A stretch of 57,472 nt of DNA, taken from assembly GCF_937958535.1 (NCBI RefSeq), contig NZ_CALGNQ010000033.1, positions 1-57,472 of the forward strand, given 5' to 3'. Shown piece by piece: positions 40,552-49,436 of the stretch (within the stretch, counting starts at the first letter, position 1; each line of letters begins with the position of its first letter). The notes under the pieces were generated by a model. It was not told the DNA's origin, searched no databases, and saw nothing but the letters and a program-made list of their open reading frames with translations. Source of the DNA: an uncultured Georgenia sp. (GTDB lineage Bacteria > Actinomycetota > Actinomycetes > Actinomycetales > Actinomycetaceae). The position numbers were made by a program, and so were the translations under genes.

Positions 40552-41390
40552 TGGACTGGCTCGACGCACTCGCCCGCGCGCGAGCCGAGGGCACCTCCGC
40601 CGTGCTCGCCACCGTCTCCGCGGTGCGCGGGCACGCCCCCCGGGAGGCCGGGGCGAAGATGGTCGTCACCTCCGCGGGCACCCACGACACCATCGGGGGC
40701 GGAAACCTCGAGGCGACGGTCGTCGACCGCGCCCGCGAGCTGCTCGCCGCCGGGACCCGCGCCCCGGAGACCCTCGTGCTCCCGCTCAACGACCGCGTCA
40801 CCACCCGCCACGGGCGCCAGTGCTGCGGCGGGGAGGTCACCGTGCTGCTCGAGCCGCTGCCCGCCCGCCCGACCGTCGCGGTCTTCGGGGCCGGGCACGT
40901 GGGCCTGGAGCTCGCACGCATCCTCGCCCGGCACCCGCTGACCGTCCACCTCGTCGACTCGCGGGCCGGGCAGCTCGACGGCGCCCGCGAGCTCACCGGC
41001 CAGGTCGCCGGCGTCCACCTGCACCACGCACCGGCCCCGGAGACCGTGCTGGAGACCCTGCCCTCCGGCGCCCACGTCTACGTCATGACCCACGACCACG
41101 CCGAGGACATGGTCCTGTGCGACGCCGCCCTGCGCCGGGGGGACCTGGAGGTGGGCCTCATCGGCTCCCGCGCCAAGTGGGCCCGCTTCCGCAAGCGCCT
41201 CGTCGAGGACGGGCACCCTGCGGCTGCGGTCGACGCCATCACCTGTCCCATCGGCCTGCCCGGCCTGACCGGCAAGTCCCCGGCCGTCATCGCCGTCTCC
41301 GTCGCCGCCGACCTCCTGGCCCGGCTCGCGGCCGACGCCGACCCCGACGGCCCGCACCACGTCCCCGAGCTCCACGACGTCATCGGCTGA
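40551..41390 (+). CDS. xdhC: Xanthine dehydrogenase accessory protein XdhC
   Basis: 279 residues. XdhC_CoxI domain with the RQCCGGEV double-cysteine motif that binds Moco (about 84-91), and a C-terminal Rossmann-like XdhC_C domain (VAVFGAGHVGLELA; GLIGSRAKWARFRKRL). It inserts sulfurated Moco into XdhB. ATG 40551 is placed by the one-base overlap with the xdhB stop and the typical MDWLDALARARAEG start. Confidence 0.94.
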
Positions 41391-41401
41391 CCGCCGAGAC
41401 A

Positions 41402-41454
41402 TGTCCGCCTGCCCGCGCAGGCCACCGGCCCAGGCCGGTGGACCCGTGCGGACA
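41402..41454 (+). other. Three-way-junction-like RNA between xdhC and the permease gene
   Basis: Outer stem TGTCCGC/GCGGACA (41402-41408 with 41448-41454) encloses CTGC-CCGC-GCAG (41409-41420) and an 8-bp hairpin CCACCGGC/GCCGGTGG (41422-41441). It lies in the 87-base intercistronic gap, 24 bases before the next ATG. It may be an attenuator or processing element; GC-rich chance pairing cannot be excluded. Confidence 0.4.
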
Positions 41455-41477
41455 CCGTCCTCGACGAGGAGAGACCC

Positions 41478-43007
41478 ATGCGCAAGAGAGCAGTGACCAC
41501 GGCCGCCCGGCCGGAGGACGAGCGGCTGCCGCTCGGCCGGTCGTTCATGTACGGCCTGCAGCACGTGCTGACGATGTACGGCGGCATCATCGCCGTGCCG
41601 CTCATCGTCGGGCAGGCCGCCGGCCTGAGCGACAGCGACGTCGCCGTGCTCATCGCCTCCGCCCTGTTCGTCGGCGGCGCCGCGACCGTCCTGCAGAGCT
41701 GGGGCGTCCCCTTCTTCGGCTCCCAGCTGCCGCTCGTCCAGGGCGTCTCCTTCGCCGGGGTGGCGACCATGCTCGCCATCCTCGCCGGCGGCGGCGGGCT
41801 GCCCGCCGTCATGGGCGCCGTCCTCGTCGCCGGCGCGTTCGGCCTCGTGGCCGCACCCTTCTTCGCCCAGATCATCCGCTTCTTCCCACCGGTGGTCACC
41901 GGTGTCGTCATCACGACGATCGGGCTCACCCTCATGCCGGTCGCCGCCGGGTGGGCGATGGGCGGCCAGGGCTCGGAGGACTTCGGCTCGACGGCGAACA
42001 TCGGCCTGGCCTTCCTCACCTTCGTCATCGTCCTCGTGCTGTCCAAGGTCGGCGTCGCGACGATCTCCCGGCTCTCGATCCTCCTGTCGATCATCATCGG
42101 CACGCTCGTCGCCGCCGTCCTGGGGATGGCCGACTTCTCCGGCGTGGGCGAGGGCCCCACGATCGCCGTCCCGGCGATCTTCGCCTTCGGCCCCCCGACC
42201 TTCGAGGTCGCCGCGATCATCTCGATGATCATCGTCGTCCTGGTGACGATGACCGAGACGACGGCCGACATCCTTGCCGTCGGGGAGATCGTCCGCACCA
42301 AGACCGACTCCAAGCGCATCGCCGACGGCCTGCGCGCCGACATGCTCTCCTCCACGGTCGCGCCGGTGTTCAACTCCTTCACCCAGACCGCCTTCGCCCA
42401 GAACGTCGGCCTCGTGGCCATCACCGGAATCAAGTCCCGCTTCGTCGTCTCCGCCGGCGGCGTCATCATGTTCACCCTCGGGCTGCTGCCCGTCCTGGGC
42501 CGGGTCGTCGCGGCCATCCCCACCCCGGTGCTCGGCGGCGCCGGCGTCGTCCTCTTCGGCACCGTCGCCGCGGCCGGGATCCGCACCCTGGCCAAGGTCG
42601 ACTACGAGGGCAACATGAACCTCGTCATCGTCGCCTCGTCGCTCGCCTTCGGGATGGTCCCGATCGTGGCGCCGACGTTCTACGACGCGTTCCCCGACTG
42701 GTTCACCACGATCTTCCACTCCGGCATCTCCTCCGCCGCCGTCATGGCCGTCGTGCTCAACCTGCTGTTCAACCACCTGCGCGCCGGCACCCCGGCGCAG
42801 CCGTCGGTGCTCGCCGCCCGCGGCGCGCGGTACGTCAGCCCCGTCGTGCTCGAGGCGCTGGAGGAGGGCGACTACGTGCGCGACGGCAAGCTCGTCGACG
42901 CCAGCGGTGCCGAGGTGCCGATCCTCACCGGCGACGGCGCCCGCCCGGAGGAGCGCCGCCACGGCCCGGCCGGCGAGCAGCGGGACGAGCGCGGGGGCGG
43001 CCGATGA
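41478..43007 (+). CDS. Xanthine/urate permease (NCS2)
   Basis: 509 residues, about 14 helices, nucleobase:cation symporter-2 family, uracil-xanthine permease branch. The motif ETTADILAVGEI carries the NCS2 signature Glu residues, and FTQTAFAQNVGLVAITGIKSR is the following conserved loop in part (AQNVGLVAITG). GAGGAGAG precedes the ATG. It has a charged C-terminal tail. A second paralogue lies at 46338. The downstream 8-oxoguanine deaminase overlaps its stop (ATGA). Confidence 0.92.
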   Translation: MRKRAVTTAARPEDERLPLGRSFMYGLQHVLTMYGGIIAVPLIVGQAAGLSDSDVAVLIASALFVGGAATVLQSWGVPFFGSQLPLVQGVSFAGVATMLAILAGGGGLPAVMGAVLVAGAFGLVAAPFFAQIIRFFPPVVTGVVITTIGLTLMPVAAGWAMGGQGSEDFGSTANIGLAFLTFVIVLVLSKVGVATISRLSILLSIIIGTLVAAVLGMADFSGVGEGPTIAVPAIFAFGPPTFEVAAIISMIIVVLVTMTETTADILAVGEIVRTKTDSKRIADGLRADMLSSTVAPVFNSFTQTAFAQNVGLVAITGIKSRFVVSAGGVIMFTLGLLPVLGRVVAAIPTPVLGGAGVVLFGTVAAAGIRTLAKVDYEGNMNLVIVASSLAFGMVPIVAPTFYDAFPDWFTTIFHSGISSAAVMAVVLNLLFNHLRAGTPAQPSVLAARGARYVSPVVLEALEEGDYVRDGKLVDASGAEVPILTGDGARPEERRHGPAGEQRDERGGGR

Positions 43008-44359
43008 GCGGCCGCACGTGGATCCGCCGCCCGCTCGCCGTGCTCACCCCCGACGGCGAGGACGCCAGTGGCGGGATCGTCGTCGAGGGGGACCGGGTGG
43101 TGGAGCTGCTGCCCGCCGGTACTGAGCCGGCCGCGCCGTGCGACGAGGTCGTCGACGCGAGCGAGCACGTCGTCGTCCCCGGGCTGATCAACACCCACCA
43201 CCACTTCTACCAGACGCTCACCCGCGCCTGGGGGCCGGTCGCCAGCGTCGAGCTCTTCCCCTGGCTCACCAGCCTCTACCCGGTGTGGGCCCGGCTCACC
43301 CCGCGCGACCTCGAGCTCGCCACCACCGTCGCGCTGGCCGAGCTGCTCCTGTCCGGGTGCACGACGGCCGCCGACCACCACTACCTCTTCCCGGGCGGCC
43401 TCGACGAGGCGATCGACGTCCAGGTCGCGGTGGCCCGCCGCCTGGGCGTGCGGGCGCACCTGACCCGGGGCTCGATGAGCCTGGGACAGGACGACGGCGG
43501 CCTGCCTCCCCAGTCGGTGGTCCAGGACGCCGAGACCATCCTCGAGGACTCCCGGCGGCTCGTGGCGACGTACCACGAACGGGGCGAGGGGGCGCAGATC
43601 CAGGTGGCGCTCGCGCCCTGCTCCCCGTTCTCGGTGACCCGGGAGATCATGCGCGACTCCGCCCTCCTGGCGGAGGAGCTGGACGTGCGGCTGCACACCC
43701 ACCTCGCCGAGACCCTCGACGAGGAGGACTTCTGCCTCGAGATGTTCGGTATGCGCACCGTGGACTACCTCGAGTCGGTCGGCTGGCTGGGCGACCGCGC
43801 CTGGCTCGCCCACGGCATCCACTTCGACGACGGCGAGATCGCCCGCCTCGGGGCCGCCGGCACCGCCGTGGCGCACTGCCCGACGTCGAACATGCGCCTC
43901 GCCTCGGGCACCTGCCGGGTGCTGGAGCTCGAGGCGGCGGGCGCCCCGGTCGGCATCGGCGTCGACGGCTCGGCGTCCAACGACTCCTCGAACATGATCG
44001 AGGAGGTGCGCCAGGCGCTCTACGTCCAGCGGCTGCGCTACGGCGCGGCGGCGGTGAGCCCGGAGCAGGCGCTGCGCTGGGCCTCCCACGGGTCCGCCCG
44101 TGCCCTCGGCCGGGACGACCTCGGGCAGGTCGCCGTCGGCAAGCAGGCCGACCTCGCGCTGTTCCGGCTGGACGAGCTGCGCTTCTCCGGCAGCCACGAT
44201 CCCCTCGCCGCGCTCGTGCTGTGCGGGGCGCACACCGCCGACCGGGTCATGGTGGCGGGGCAGTGGCGCGTGGTCGACGGGACGATCCCCGGGCTCGACC
44301 TCCCGGCGCTCGTGGCCGAGCACTCGGCCGCCGCCCGCCGGATGGTCGGCTCCGGCTAG
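43004..44359 (+). CDS. 8-oxoguanine deaminase
   Basis: 451 residues, amidohydrolase superfamily, of the group typified by Pseudomonas 8-oxoguanine deaminase and hydroxy-atrazine hydrolases. Metal ligands H65/H67 in NTHHHFYQTLTRAWGP, HTHLAET, HCPTSNMRLASG, and GVDGSASNDSSNM, the subfamily signature. It would convert 8-oxoguanine to urate, feeding uricase directly. It is coupled to the permease upstream. Alternative guanine-like substrates cannot be excluded. Confidence 0.87.
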   Translation: MSGRTWIRRPLAVLTPDGEDASGGIVVEGDRVVELLPAGTEPAAPCDEVVDASEHVVVPGLINTHHHFYQTLTRAWGPVASVELFPWLTSLYPVWARLTPRDLELATTVALAELLLSGCTTAADHHYLFPGGLDEAIDVQVAVARRLGVRAHLTRGSMSLGQDDGGLPPQSVVQDAETILEDSRRLVATYHERGEGAQIQVALAPCSPFSVTREIMRDSALLAEELDVRLHTHLAETLDEEDFCLEMFGMRTVDYLESVGWLGDRAWLAHGIHFDDGEIARLGAAGTAVAHCPTSNMRLASGTCRVLELEAAGAPVGIGVDGSASNDSSNMIEEVRQALYVQRLRYGAAAVSPEQALRWASHGSARALGRDDLGQVAVGKQADLALFRLDELRFSGSHDPLAALVLCGAHTADRVMVAGQWRVVDGTIPGLDLPALVAEHSAAARRMVGSG

Positions 44360-44381
44360 CCGCCGGTCCGGCGTGCCCCCC

Positions 44382-44411
44382 TTGACACACGGACCTGGCA
44401 CGCCCTAATGT
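44382..44411 (+). promoter_or_regulatory. uraD operon promoter
   Basis: -35 TTGACA and -10 TAATGT with an 18-base spacer; start site near 44418. The strongest promoter seen in the window. Confidence 0.75.
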
Positions 44412-44418
44412 CATGTGA

Positions 44419-44434
44419 CGGAACTCCACTTTCA
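44419..44434. promoter_or_regulatory. IclR-type operator D, before uraD
   Basis: On the minus strand TGAAA-GTGGAG-TTCCG. It begins 8 bases after the -10 box, right at the transcription start, a repressor position. Confidence 0.7.
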
Positions 44435-44464
44435 ACAGGCGGAAGCCTTGGAGGGTGAATCTCG

Positions 44465-44968
44465 ATGACGAGGATGACGCTCGAGCAGTTCAACAGCGCT
44501 GAGGAGGACGCGGCCGAGCGGCTGCTCCTGGCCTGTGCCGCGGTGCCGCGCTGGGCGCGCGCCGTCGCGGCCGGCCGGCCCTACGCCTCCCGGGACGCAC
44601 TGCTCGACGCCGCCCGCACGGCCGCCTCCCCGTGGACCGAGGAGGAGGTCGACGCCGCCCTGGCCCGCCACCCGCGGATCGGGGAGCGCGCCGAGGGGCA
44701 GGACGCCGACGCCGCCCACTCCCGCCGCGAGCAGTCCGGGGTGGACACCTCCGACGCCGACGTCGCCGAGCGGCTCCGCGCCGGGAACCGCGCCTACGAG
44801 GAGCGGTTCGGCCACGTCTTCCTCATCCGCGCCGCGGGCCGCAGCGCCGCGGAGATCCTGTCCGCCCTCGACGAGCGGCTGGGCAACGACCCCGCCACCG
44901 AGCGCCGGGTCGTGGCCGAGCAGCTGCGCGAGATCGCCGTCCTCCGACTCGAGAAGGAGCTTGCATGA
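44465..44968 (+). CDS. uraD: 2-oxo-4-hydroxy-4-carboxy-5-ureidoimidazoline decarboxylase
   Basis: 167 residues. Final step of urate to (S)-allantoin. HPRIGER with the catalytic H69, and SGVDTSDADVAERLRAGNRAYEERFGHVFL (seen in part as EERFGHVFL) are family motifs. First gene of the uraD-uraH-uricase-permease-malic enzyme-DUF6986 unit; stop overlaps uraH (ATGA). Confidence 0.94.
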   Translation: MTRMTLEQFNSAEEDAAERLLLACAAVPRWARAVAAGRPYASRDALLDAARTAASPWTEEEVDAALARHPRIGERAEGQDADAAHSRREQSGVDTSDADVAERLRAGNRAYEERFGHVFLIRAAGRSAAEILSALDERLGNDPATERRVVAEQLREIAVLRLEKELA

Positions 44969-45303
44969 CCTCCCACGTCACCACCCACGTCCTGGACGCC
45001 ACGACGGGTGTCCCCGCCGCCGGCGTCGGGGTCACGCTCTCCCGGGTGGAGGGCGAGACCGCCACCGTCCTCGCCTCCGGGGTCACCGACGACGACGGAC
45101 GCAACCGGCAGCTCGGCCCCGAGCGTCTGGAGCCGGGCGTCTACCGGATGAGCTTCGCCACGGGGGAGTACTTCGCCGCCCGGGGCGTCGCGACCTTCTA
45201 CCCCTCGGTGAACATCGACTTTCTCGTCGAGGAGGGGCGCGCCCACTACCACGTGCCCTGCCTCCTCAGCCCGTTCGCCTACTCCACCTACCGGGGCAGC
45301 TGA
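44965..45303 (+). CDS. uraH: 5-hydroxyisourate hydrolase
   Basis: 112 residues, transthyretin-like. Substrate-site residues are in HVLDATTGVPA (His, Asp/Thr) and the C-terminal YRGS is diagnostic for HIU hydrolases. It hydrolyses the uricase product 5-hydroxyisourate to OHCU, the substrate of UraD. ATG 44965 overlaps the uraD stop. Confidence 0.95.
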   Translation: MTSHVTTHVLDATTGVPAAGVGVTLSRVEGETATVLASGVTDDDGRNRQLGPERLEPGVYRMSFATGEYFAARGVATFYPSVNIDFLVEEGRAHYHVPCLLSPFAYSTYRGS

Positions 45304-45315
45304 CCGCCCCGTCCC

Positions 45316-45339
45316 GCGGCCGGCGCCACCGCCGGCCGC
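45316..45339 (+). other. Intercistronic hairpin uraH-uricase
   Basis: GCGGCCGGC and GCCGGCCGC arms (9 bp) around a 6-base loop GCCACC, in the 69-base gap. No T-tract; it may protect or process the mRNA rather than end it. Confidence 0.45.
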
Positions 45340-45372
45340 ACCCGCCCACATCACACACCGAAGGAGCCAGCC

Positions 45373-46305
45373 ATGACCGCCACCAGCGAGCGGACCGGGA
45401 CGATCGTCCTCGGGGAGAACCAGTACGGCAAGGCCGAGGTCCGTCTCATGAAGGTGGACCGCGACCAGCCGCGCCACCGCATCACCGAGCTGTCCGTCAC
45501 CTCCCAGCTGCGGGGGGACTTCACCGAGGCCCACACCGTGGGCGACCAGGGCAGGGTCGTGCCCACCGACACCCAGAAGAACACCGTCTTCGCCTTCGCC
45601 AAGGACGGCATCTCCTCCCCCGAGGAGTTCGCCATCCGGCTCTCCGAGCACTTCACCAGCAGCTTCGACTGGGTCGCCGGCGGGCGCTGGGAGATCAAGG
45701 AGTACACCTGGGAGCACATCCCCTCGTCGCTGACGAACAACGTCACCGACGGCGAGCACGACCACGCCTTCGTCAAGGGCGGGACCGAGACCCGCACCGC
45801 CCTTGTCCAGCGCTACGGCGACGAGGTCTTCGTCCTCGCCGGCCTGGAGGACCTGCGCGTGCTCAAGTCCACCGGCTCGGAGTTCCACGGCTTCCCCAAG
45901 GACCGCTTCACCACCCTGCAGGAGACCACCGACCGGATCCTGGCGACGTCCGTCACCGCCCGGTGGCGCTACACGACGACCGACATCGACTTCAACGTCG
46001 TCTACGACGACGTCCGCCGGGTGCTGCTGGAGTCCTTCGCCGACCTCCACTCCCTGGCCCTGCAGCAGACGCTGTTCCACATGGGCAAGGCGGCCCTGGA
46101 GGCCCACCCCGAGATCGCCGAGATCCGCTTCTCGATGCCCAACCTGCACCACTTCCTCGTCGACTTCACGCCCTTCGGCATGGAGAACCCGAACGAGGTC
46201 TTCTACATCGCCGACCGTCCCTACGGAAAGATCGAGGCCGAGGTCCGCCGGGAGGGCGTGGCCGCCGAGCCGCGCGCCTGGAACACGGTGCCCGGCTTCT
46301 GCTGA
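45373..46305 (+). CDS. Urate oxidase (uricase)
   Basis: 310 residues, full-length cofactor-free uricase with two T-fold domains. Converts urate and O2 to 5-hydroxyisourate and H2O2. Visible motifs: NQYGKAEVRLMKV, VVPTDTQKNTVFAFAK with the catalytic Thr, LTNNVTDGEHDHAF, and MPNLHHFLVDFTPFG. GAAGGAG precedes the ATG. Symbols pucL or uaZ are used in different genera. Confidence 0.96.
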   Translation: MTATSERTGTIVLGENQYGKAEVRLMKVDRDQPRHRITELSVTSQLRGDFTEAHTVGDQGRVVPTDTQKNTVFAFAKDGISSPEEFAIRLSEHFTSSFDWVAGGRWEIKEYTWEHIPSSLTNNVTDGEHDHAFVKGGTETRTALVQRYGDEVFVLAGLEDLRVLKSTGSEFHGFPKDRFTTLQETTDRILATSVTARWRYTTTDIDFNVVYDDVRRVLLESFADLHSLALQQTLFHMGKAALEAHPEIAEIRFSMPNLHHFLVDFTPFGMENPNEVFYIADRPYGKIEAEVRREGVAAEPRAWNTVPGFC

Positions 46306-46337
46306 GCCGCACGCGTCCCGCGCGAAGGAGCAACGAC

Positions 46338-47972
46338 ATGACAGCGACGCCAGCGGCGCCGACGGCGCCGGACGTGCCCCGTGACCGACGGCCGGAGGAC
46401 GAGCGGTACCCCCTGGGCCGGACCTACCTCTACGGCCTGCAGCACATCATGACGATGTACGGCGGCGTCATCGCCCCACCGCTCATCGTGGGTCAGGCCG
46501 CGGGGCTGGACGCCGCGCAGATCGGCATCCTCGTCTCCGCCGCGTTGCTCGTCAGCGGGGCGGCCACCATCCTGCAGACCGTCGGGATCCCGTTCTTCGG
46601 CTCCCAGCTGCCCCTCGTCCAGGGCATCTCCTTCGCGTCCGTCTCGACGATGGTGGCGGTCGCGACGGGGGACGGCGGGCTCCCGGCGGTCTTCGGCTCG
46701 ATCATGGTGGCCGGTGCCATCGGCCTGGCGATCAGCCCGTTCTTCGCCCAGGTGATCCGCTTCTTCCCACCCGTCGTCACCGGCACGATCATCACAGTCA
46801 TCGGCATCTCCCTGCTCCCCGTGGCCGTCCGCTGGATGATGGGCGGCAACGCCGAGGCCGCGGACTGGGGCTCGGTCCCCAACATCACCCTGGCCGTCGT
46901 CACGCTGGTCATCGTGCTGGCGCTCAGCCGGTTCCTCCAGGGCACGATCTCGCGCTTGTCGATCCTCCTCGGGCTCGTCATCGGCACCGTGCTCGCCCTG
47001 CCGTTCGGCATGGCGGACTTCTCCACGGTCGGGGAGGGGGCCGCGGTGGCGCTGCCCAGCCCGTTCGCGTTCGGGCTGCCGACCTTCCAGGTCGGGGCAG
47101 TCATCTCGATGACCATCGTCGTCCTCGTCATCATGACCGAGACGACCGCCGACATCATTGCCGTCGGTGAGATCGTCGGCACCAAGGTGGACGCGCGCCG
47201 GGTGGGCGACGGGCTGCGCGCCGACATGGCCGCCACCACCCTCGCCCCGGTGCTCAACACCTTCCCGGCCTCGGCGTTCGCCCAGAACGTCGGCCTGGTG
47301 GCGATCACCGGCATCCGGTCCCGCTGGGCGGTGGCCGCCGGGGGGTCGGTGCTCTTCGTCCTGGGCCTGCTGCCGGTGCTCGGCCGGGTCGTGGCCGCCA
47401 TCCCGATGCCCGTGCTCGGCGGGGCCGGCCTCGTGCTCTTCGGCTCGGTCGCCGCCTCGGGCATCCGCACCCTGTCCCGGGTGGAGTACGACGGGAACCT
47501 CAACCTCACCCTGGTCGCGGTGGCCATCTCCTTCGGCGTCATCCCGATCGCCGTCCCGCAGTTCTACGACCGCTTCCCCGAGTGGGTGGGGATGGTCTTC
47601 CACTCCGGGATCTCCGCCGCCTCGGTCGTCGCGGTGCTCCTCAACATCCTCTTCAACGAGCTGCGCTGGGGGCGGCGCGCCCACCCCTCGGTGTTCACCG
47701 CCGGGTCCACCGCCCGGCTGCGCGTCGCCGAGGAGCAGGAGCGCCGGCGCGCCGAGTACGTCGACCGGCTCGACGCCGACCGCCGGGCCGCCCACCGGGC
47801 CCGCCTCAACGCCGACGTGCGGGCGCGCGTGCGCCACGGCCACGGCCGCCGCTCGGGCTGCCTGTCCGCGCTCGACCTCGACGCCGACGGCGTCCCCGAC
47901 ATCCTCCGGCGGAGCACCCGCGACGCCGCCCTGCCCGACCGCGTCCCGGCCGGCGTGCCGGGCACCCGCTGA
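46338..47972 (+). CDS. Second xanthine/urate permease (NCS2) with long C-terminal tail
   Basis: 544 residues. The NCS2 core is closely similar to the permease at 41478 (same LYGLQHIMTMYGG, ETTADIIAVGEI and AQNVGLVAITGI). Position behind uricase favours urate as substrate. After about residue 450 a roughly 95-residue charged tail follows, first an Arg/Ala/Glu helix, then a D513-x-D515-x-D517-G-x-x-D521 pattern reminiscent of calcium-binding loops. GAAGGAG precedes the ATG. Confidence 0.9.
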   Translation: MTATPAAPTAPDVPRDRRPEDERYPLGRTYLYGLQHIMTMYGGVIAPPLIVGQAAGLDAAQIGILVSAALLVSGAATILQTVGIPFFGSQLPLVQGISFASVSTMVAVATGDGGLPAVFGSIMVAGAIGLAISPFFAQVIRFFPPVVTGTIITVIGISLLPVAVRWMMGGNAEAADWGSVPNITLAVVTLVIVLALSRFLQGTISRLSILLGLVIGTVLALPFGMADFSTVGEGAAVALPSPFAFGLPTFQVGAVISMTIVVLVIMTETTADIIAVGEIVGTKVDARRVGDGLRADMAATTLAPVLNTFPASAFAQNVGLVAITGIRSRWAVAAGGSVLFVLGLLPVLGRVVAAIPMPVLGGAGLVLFGSVAASGIRTLSRVEYDGNLNLTLVAVAISFGVIPIAVPQFYDRFPEWVGMVFHSGISAASVVAVLLNILFNELRWGRRAHPSVFTAGSTARLRVAEEQERRRAEYVDRLDADRRAAHRARLNADVRARVRHGHGRRSGCLSALDLDADGVPDILRRSTRDAALPDRVPAGVPGTR

Positions 47973-47993
47973 CACCACGACGAAGGAGCTCCC

Positions 47994-49436
47994 ATGGCAC
48001 TGCCCAGTCCCAGCTACACGGTCACCATGCGGGTGGAGGTGCCGGCCACGCAGCGTGCCACGGGCGACGTCGTCCACGAGGTGACCGCCGCCGGGGCCCT
48101 GGTCATGGGCGTGGACATCGCCCAGTCGACCAGCGACACGCTCGTCGTCGACATCACCTGCGACACGGTGGACGGACAGCACGGCCAGCGGGTCGTGGAC
48201 GCGCTCAATGCCCTGGAGGGCGTGCGGGTGCTCAAGATGTCCGACTCGACCTTCCTCATGCACCTGGGCGGGAAGATCGAGGTCAACCCCAAGGTCCCGC
48301 TCAAGACCCGCCGCGACCTCTCCCGCGCCTACACCCCGGGTGTCGCCCGCGTCTGCCTGGCGATCGCCGACCAGCCGGAGGACGCCCGCCGGCTCACCAT
48401 CAAACGCAACACCGTCGCCGTCGTCACCGACGGGACCGCGGTGCTCGGCCTCGGGGACATCGGCCCGGCCGCGGCGATGCCGGTGATGGAGGGCAAGGCC
48501 GCGCTGTTCAAGCAGTTCGCCGGGGTGGACGCCTGGCCGCTGGCGCTCGACACGACCGACACCGAGGAGATCATCCGCGTCGTCAAGGCGATCGCCCCCG
48601 GGTTCGGCGGCGTCAACCTCGAGGACATCTCCGCCCCCCGCTGCTTCGAGATCGAGGCCCGGCTGCGCGAGGAGCTGGACATCCCCGTCTTCCACGACGA
48701 CCAGCACGGCACCGCCATCGTCGTCCTCGCCGCGCTCATCAACGCCCTGCGCGTGGTGGGGAAGTCGATCGAGGACGTGCGGATCGTCGTCTCCGGCGTC
48801 GGTGCCGCCGGCTCGGCGATCATCAAGCTCCTCATGGCCCAGGGCGCCCGCGACGTCATCGGGTGCGACCGCAACGGGGCACTGACCGTACAGAGCGCCG
48901 GGGCGGACGTCTACCGCCAGTGGATCGTCGAGCACACCAACCCGTCCGCCTTCACCGGCACGCTGCGGGAGGCCCTCGTCGGTGCCGACGTCTTCATCGG
49001 GGTGTCCGCGGGCAACATCCTCACCGGCGCCGACATCGCCCGGATGAACGAGGGCGCCGTCGTCTTCGCCCTGGCCAACCCGGTGCCCGAGGTCGACCCG
49101 CTCGAGGCCGGGGAGACCGCCGCCGTCGTCGCCACCGGCCGCAGCGACTACCCCAACCAGATCAACAACGTCCTCGCCTTCCCGGGCCTCTTCCGGGGCC
49201 TGCTCGACGCCGGCGCGGCGAAGATCACCGACGAGATACTGCGCGTCGCCGCCGTGGCGATCGCCGGCGTCGTCGGCCCGGACGAGCTCAACCCGGCCTT
49301 CATCATCCCCGGCGTCTTCGACAGCCGGGTGGCCGAGGCCGTCGCCGAGGCCGTGGCGGCGGAGGGACGCAAGGAGGTCGCCGCGCGGGGCGCCGAGCCG
49401 CAGGACTACGACCAGCTCAACCGGGTCGGCCGATGA
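47994..49436 (+). CDS. NAD-dependent malic enzyme with ACT domain
   Basis: 480 residues. N-terminal ACT-like regulatory domain (about 8-85), then malic enzyme: SRAYTPGVARVCLAI, VTDGTAVLGLGDIGP, the divalent metal site EDISAPRCFEIE and FHDDQHGTAIV, and the NAD-binding VSGVGAAGSAI. Decarboxylates malate to pyruvate. GAAGGAG precedes the ATG. The stop overlaps the next gene (ATGA), so malic enzyme and the DUF6986 protein are co-translated. The ACT domain suggests allosteric control. Confidence 0.93.
   Translation: MALPSPSYTVTMRVEVPATQRATGDVVHEVTAAGALVMGVDIAQSTSDTLVVDITCDTVDGQHGQRVVDALNALEGVRVLKMSDSTFLMHLGGKIEVNPKVPLKTRRDLSRAYTPGVARVCLAIADQPEDARRLTIKRNTVAVVTDGTAVLGLGDIGPAAAMPVMEGKAALFKQFAGVDAWPLALDTTDTEEIIRVVKAIAPGFGGVNLEDISAPRCFEIEARLREELDIPVFHDDQHGTAIVVLAALINALRVVGKSIEDVRIVVSGVGAAGSAIIKLLMAQGARDVIGCDRNGALTVQSAGADVYRQWIVEHTNPSAFTGTLREALVGADVFIGVSAGNILTGADIARMNEGAVVFALANPVPEVDPLEAGETAAVVATGRSDYPNQINNVLAFPGLFRGLLDAGAAKITDEILRVAAVAIAGVVGPDELNPAFIIPGVFDSRVAEAVAEAVAAEGRKEVAARGAEPQDYDQLNRVGR

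Noticed and set aside
45303..48935. Long minus-strand frames antisense to the permease and malic enzyme genes
   Set aside because: Shadow frames rich in Asp/Gly/Arg; the plus-strand products are clear family members.
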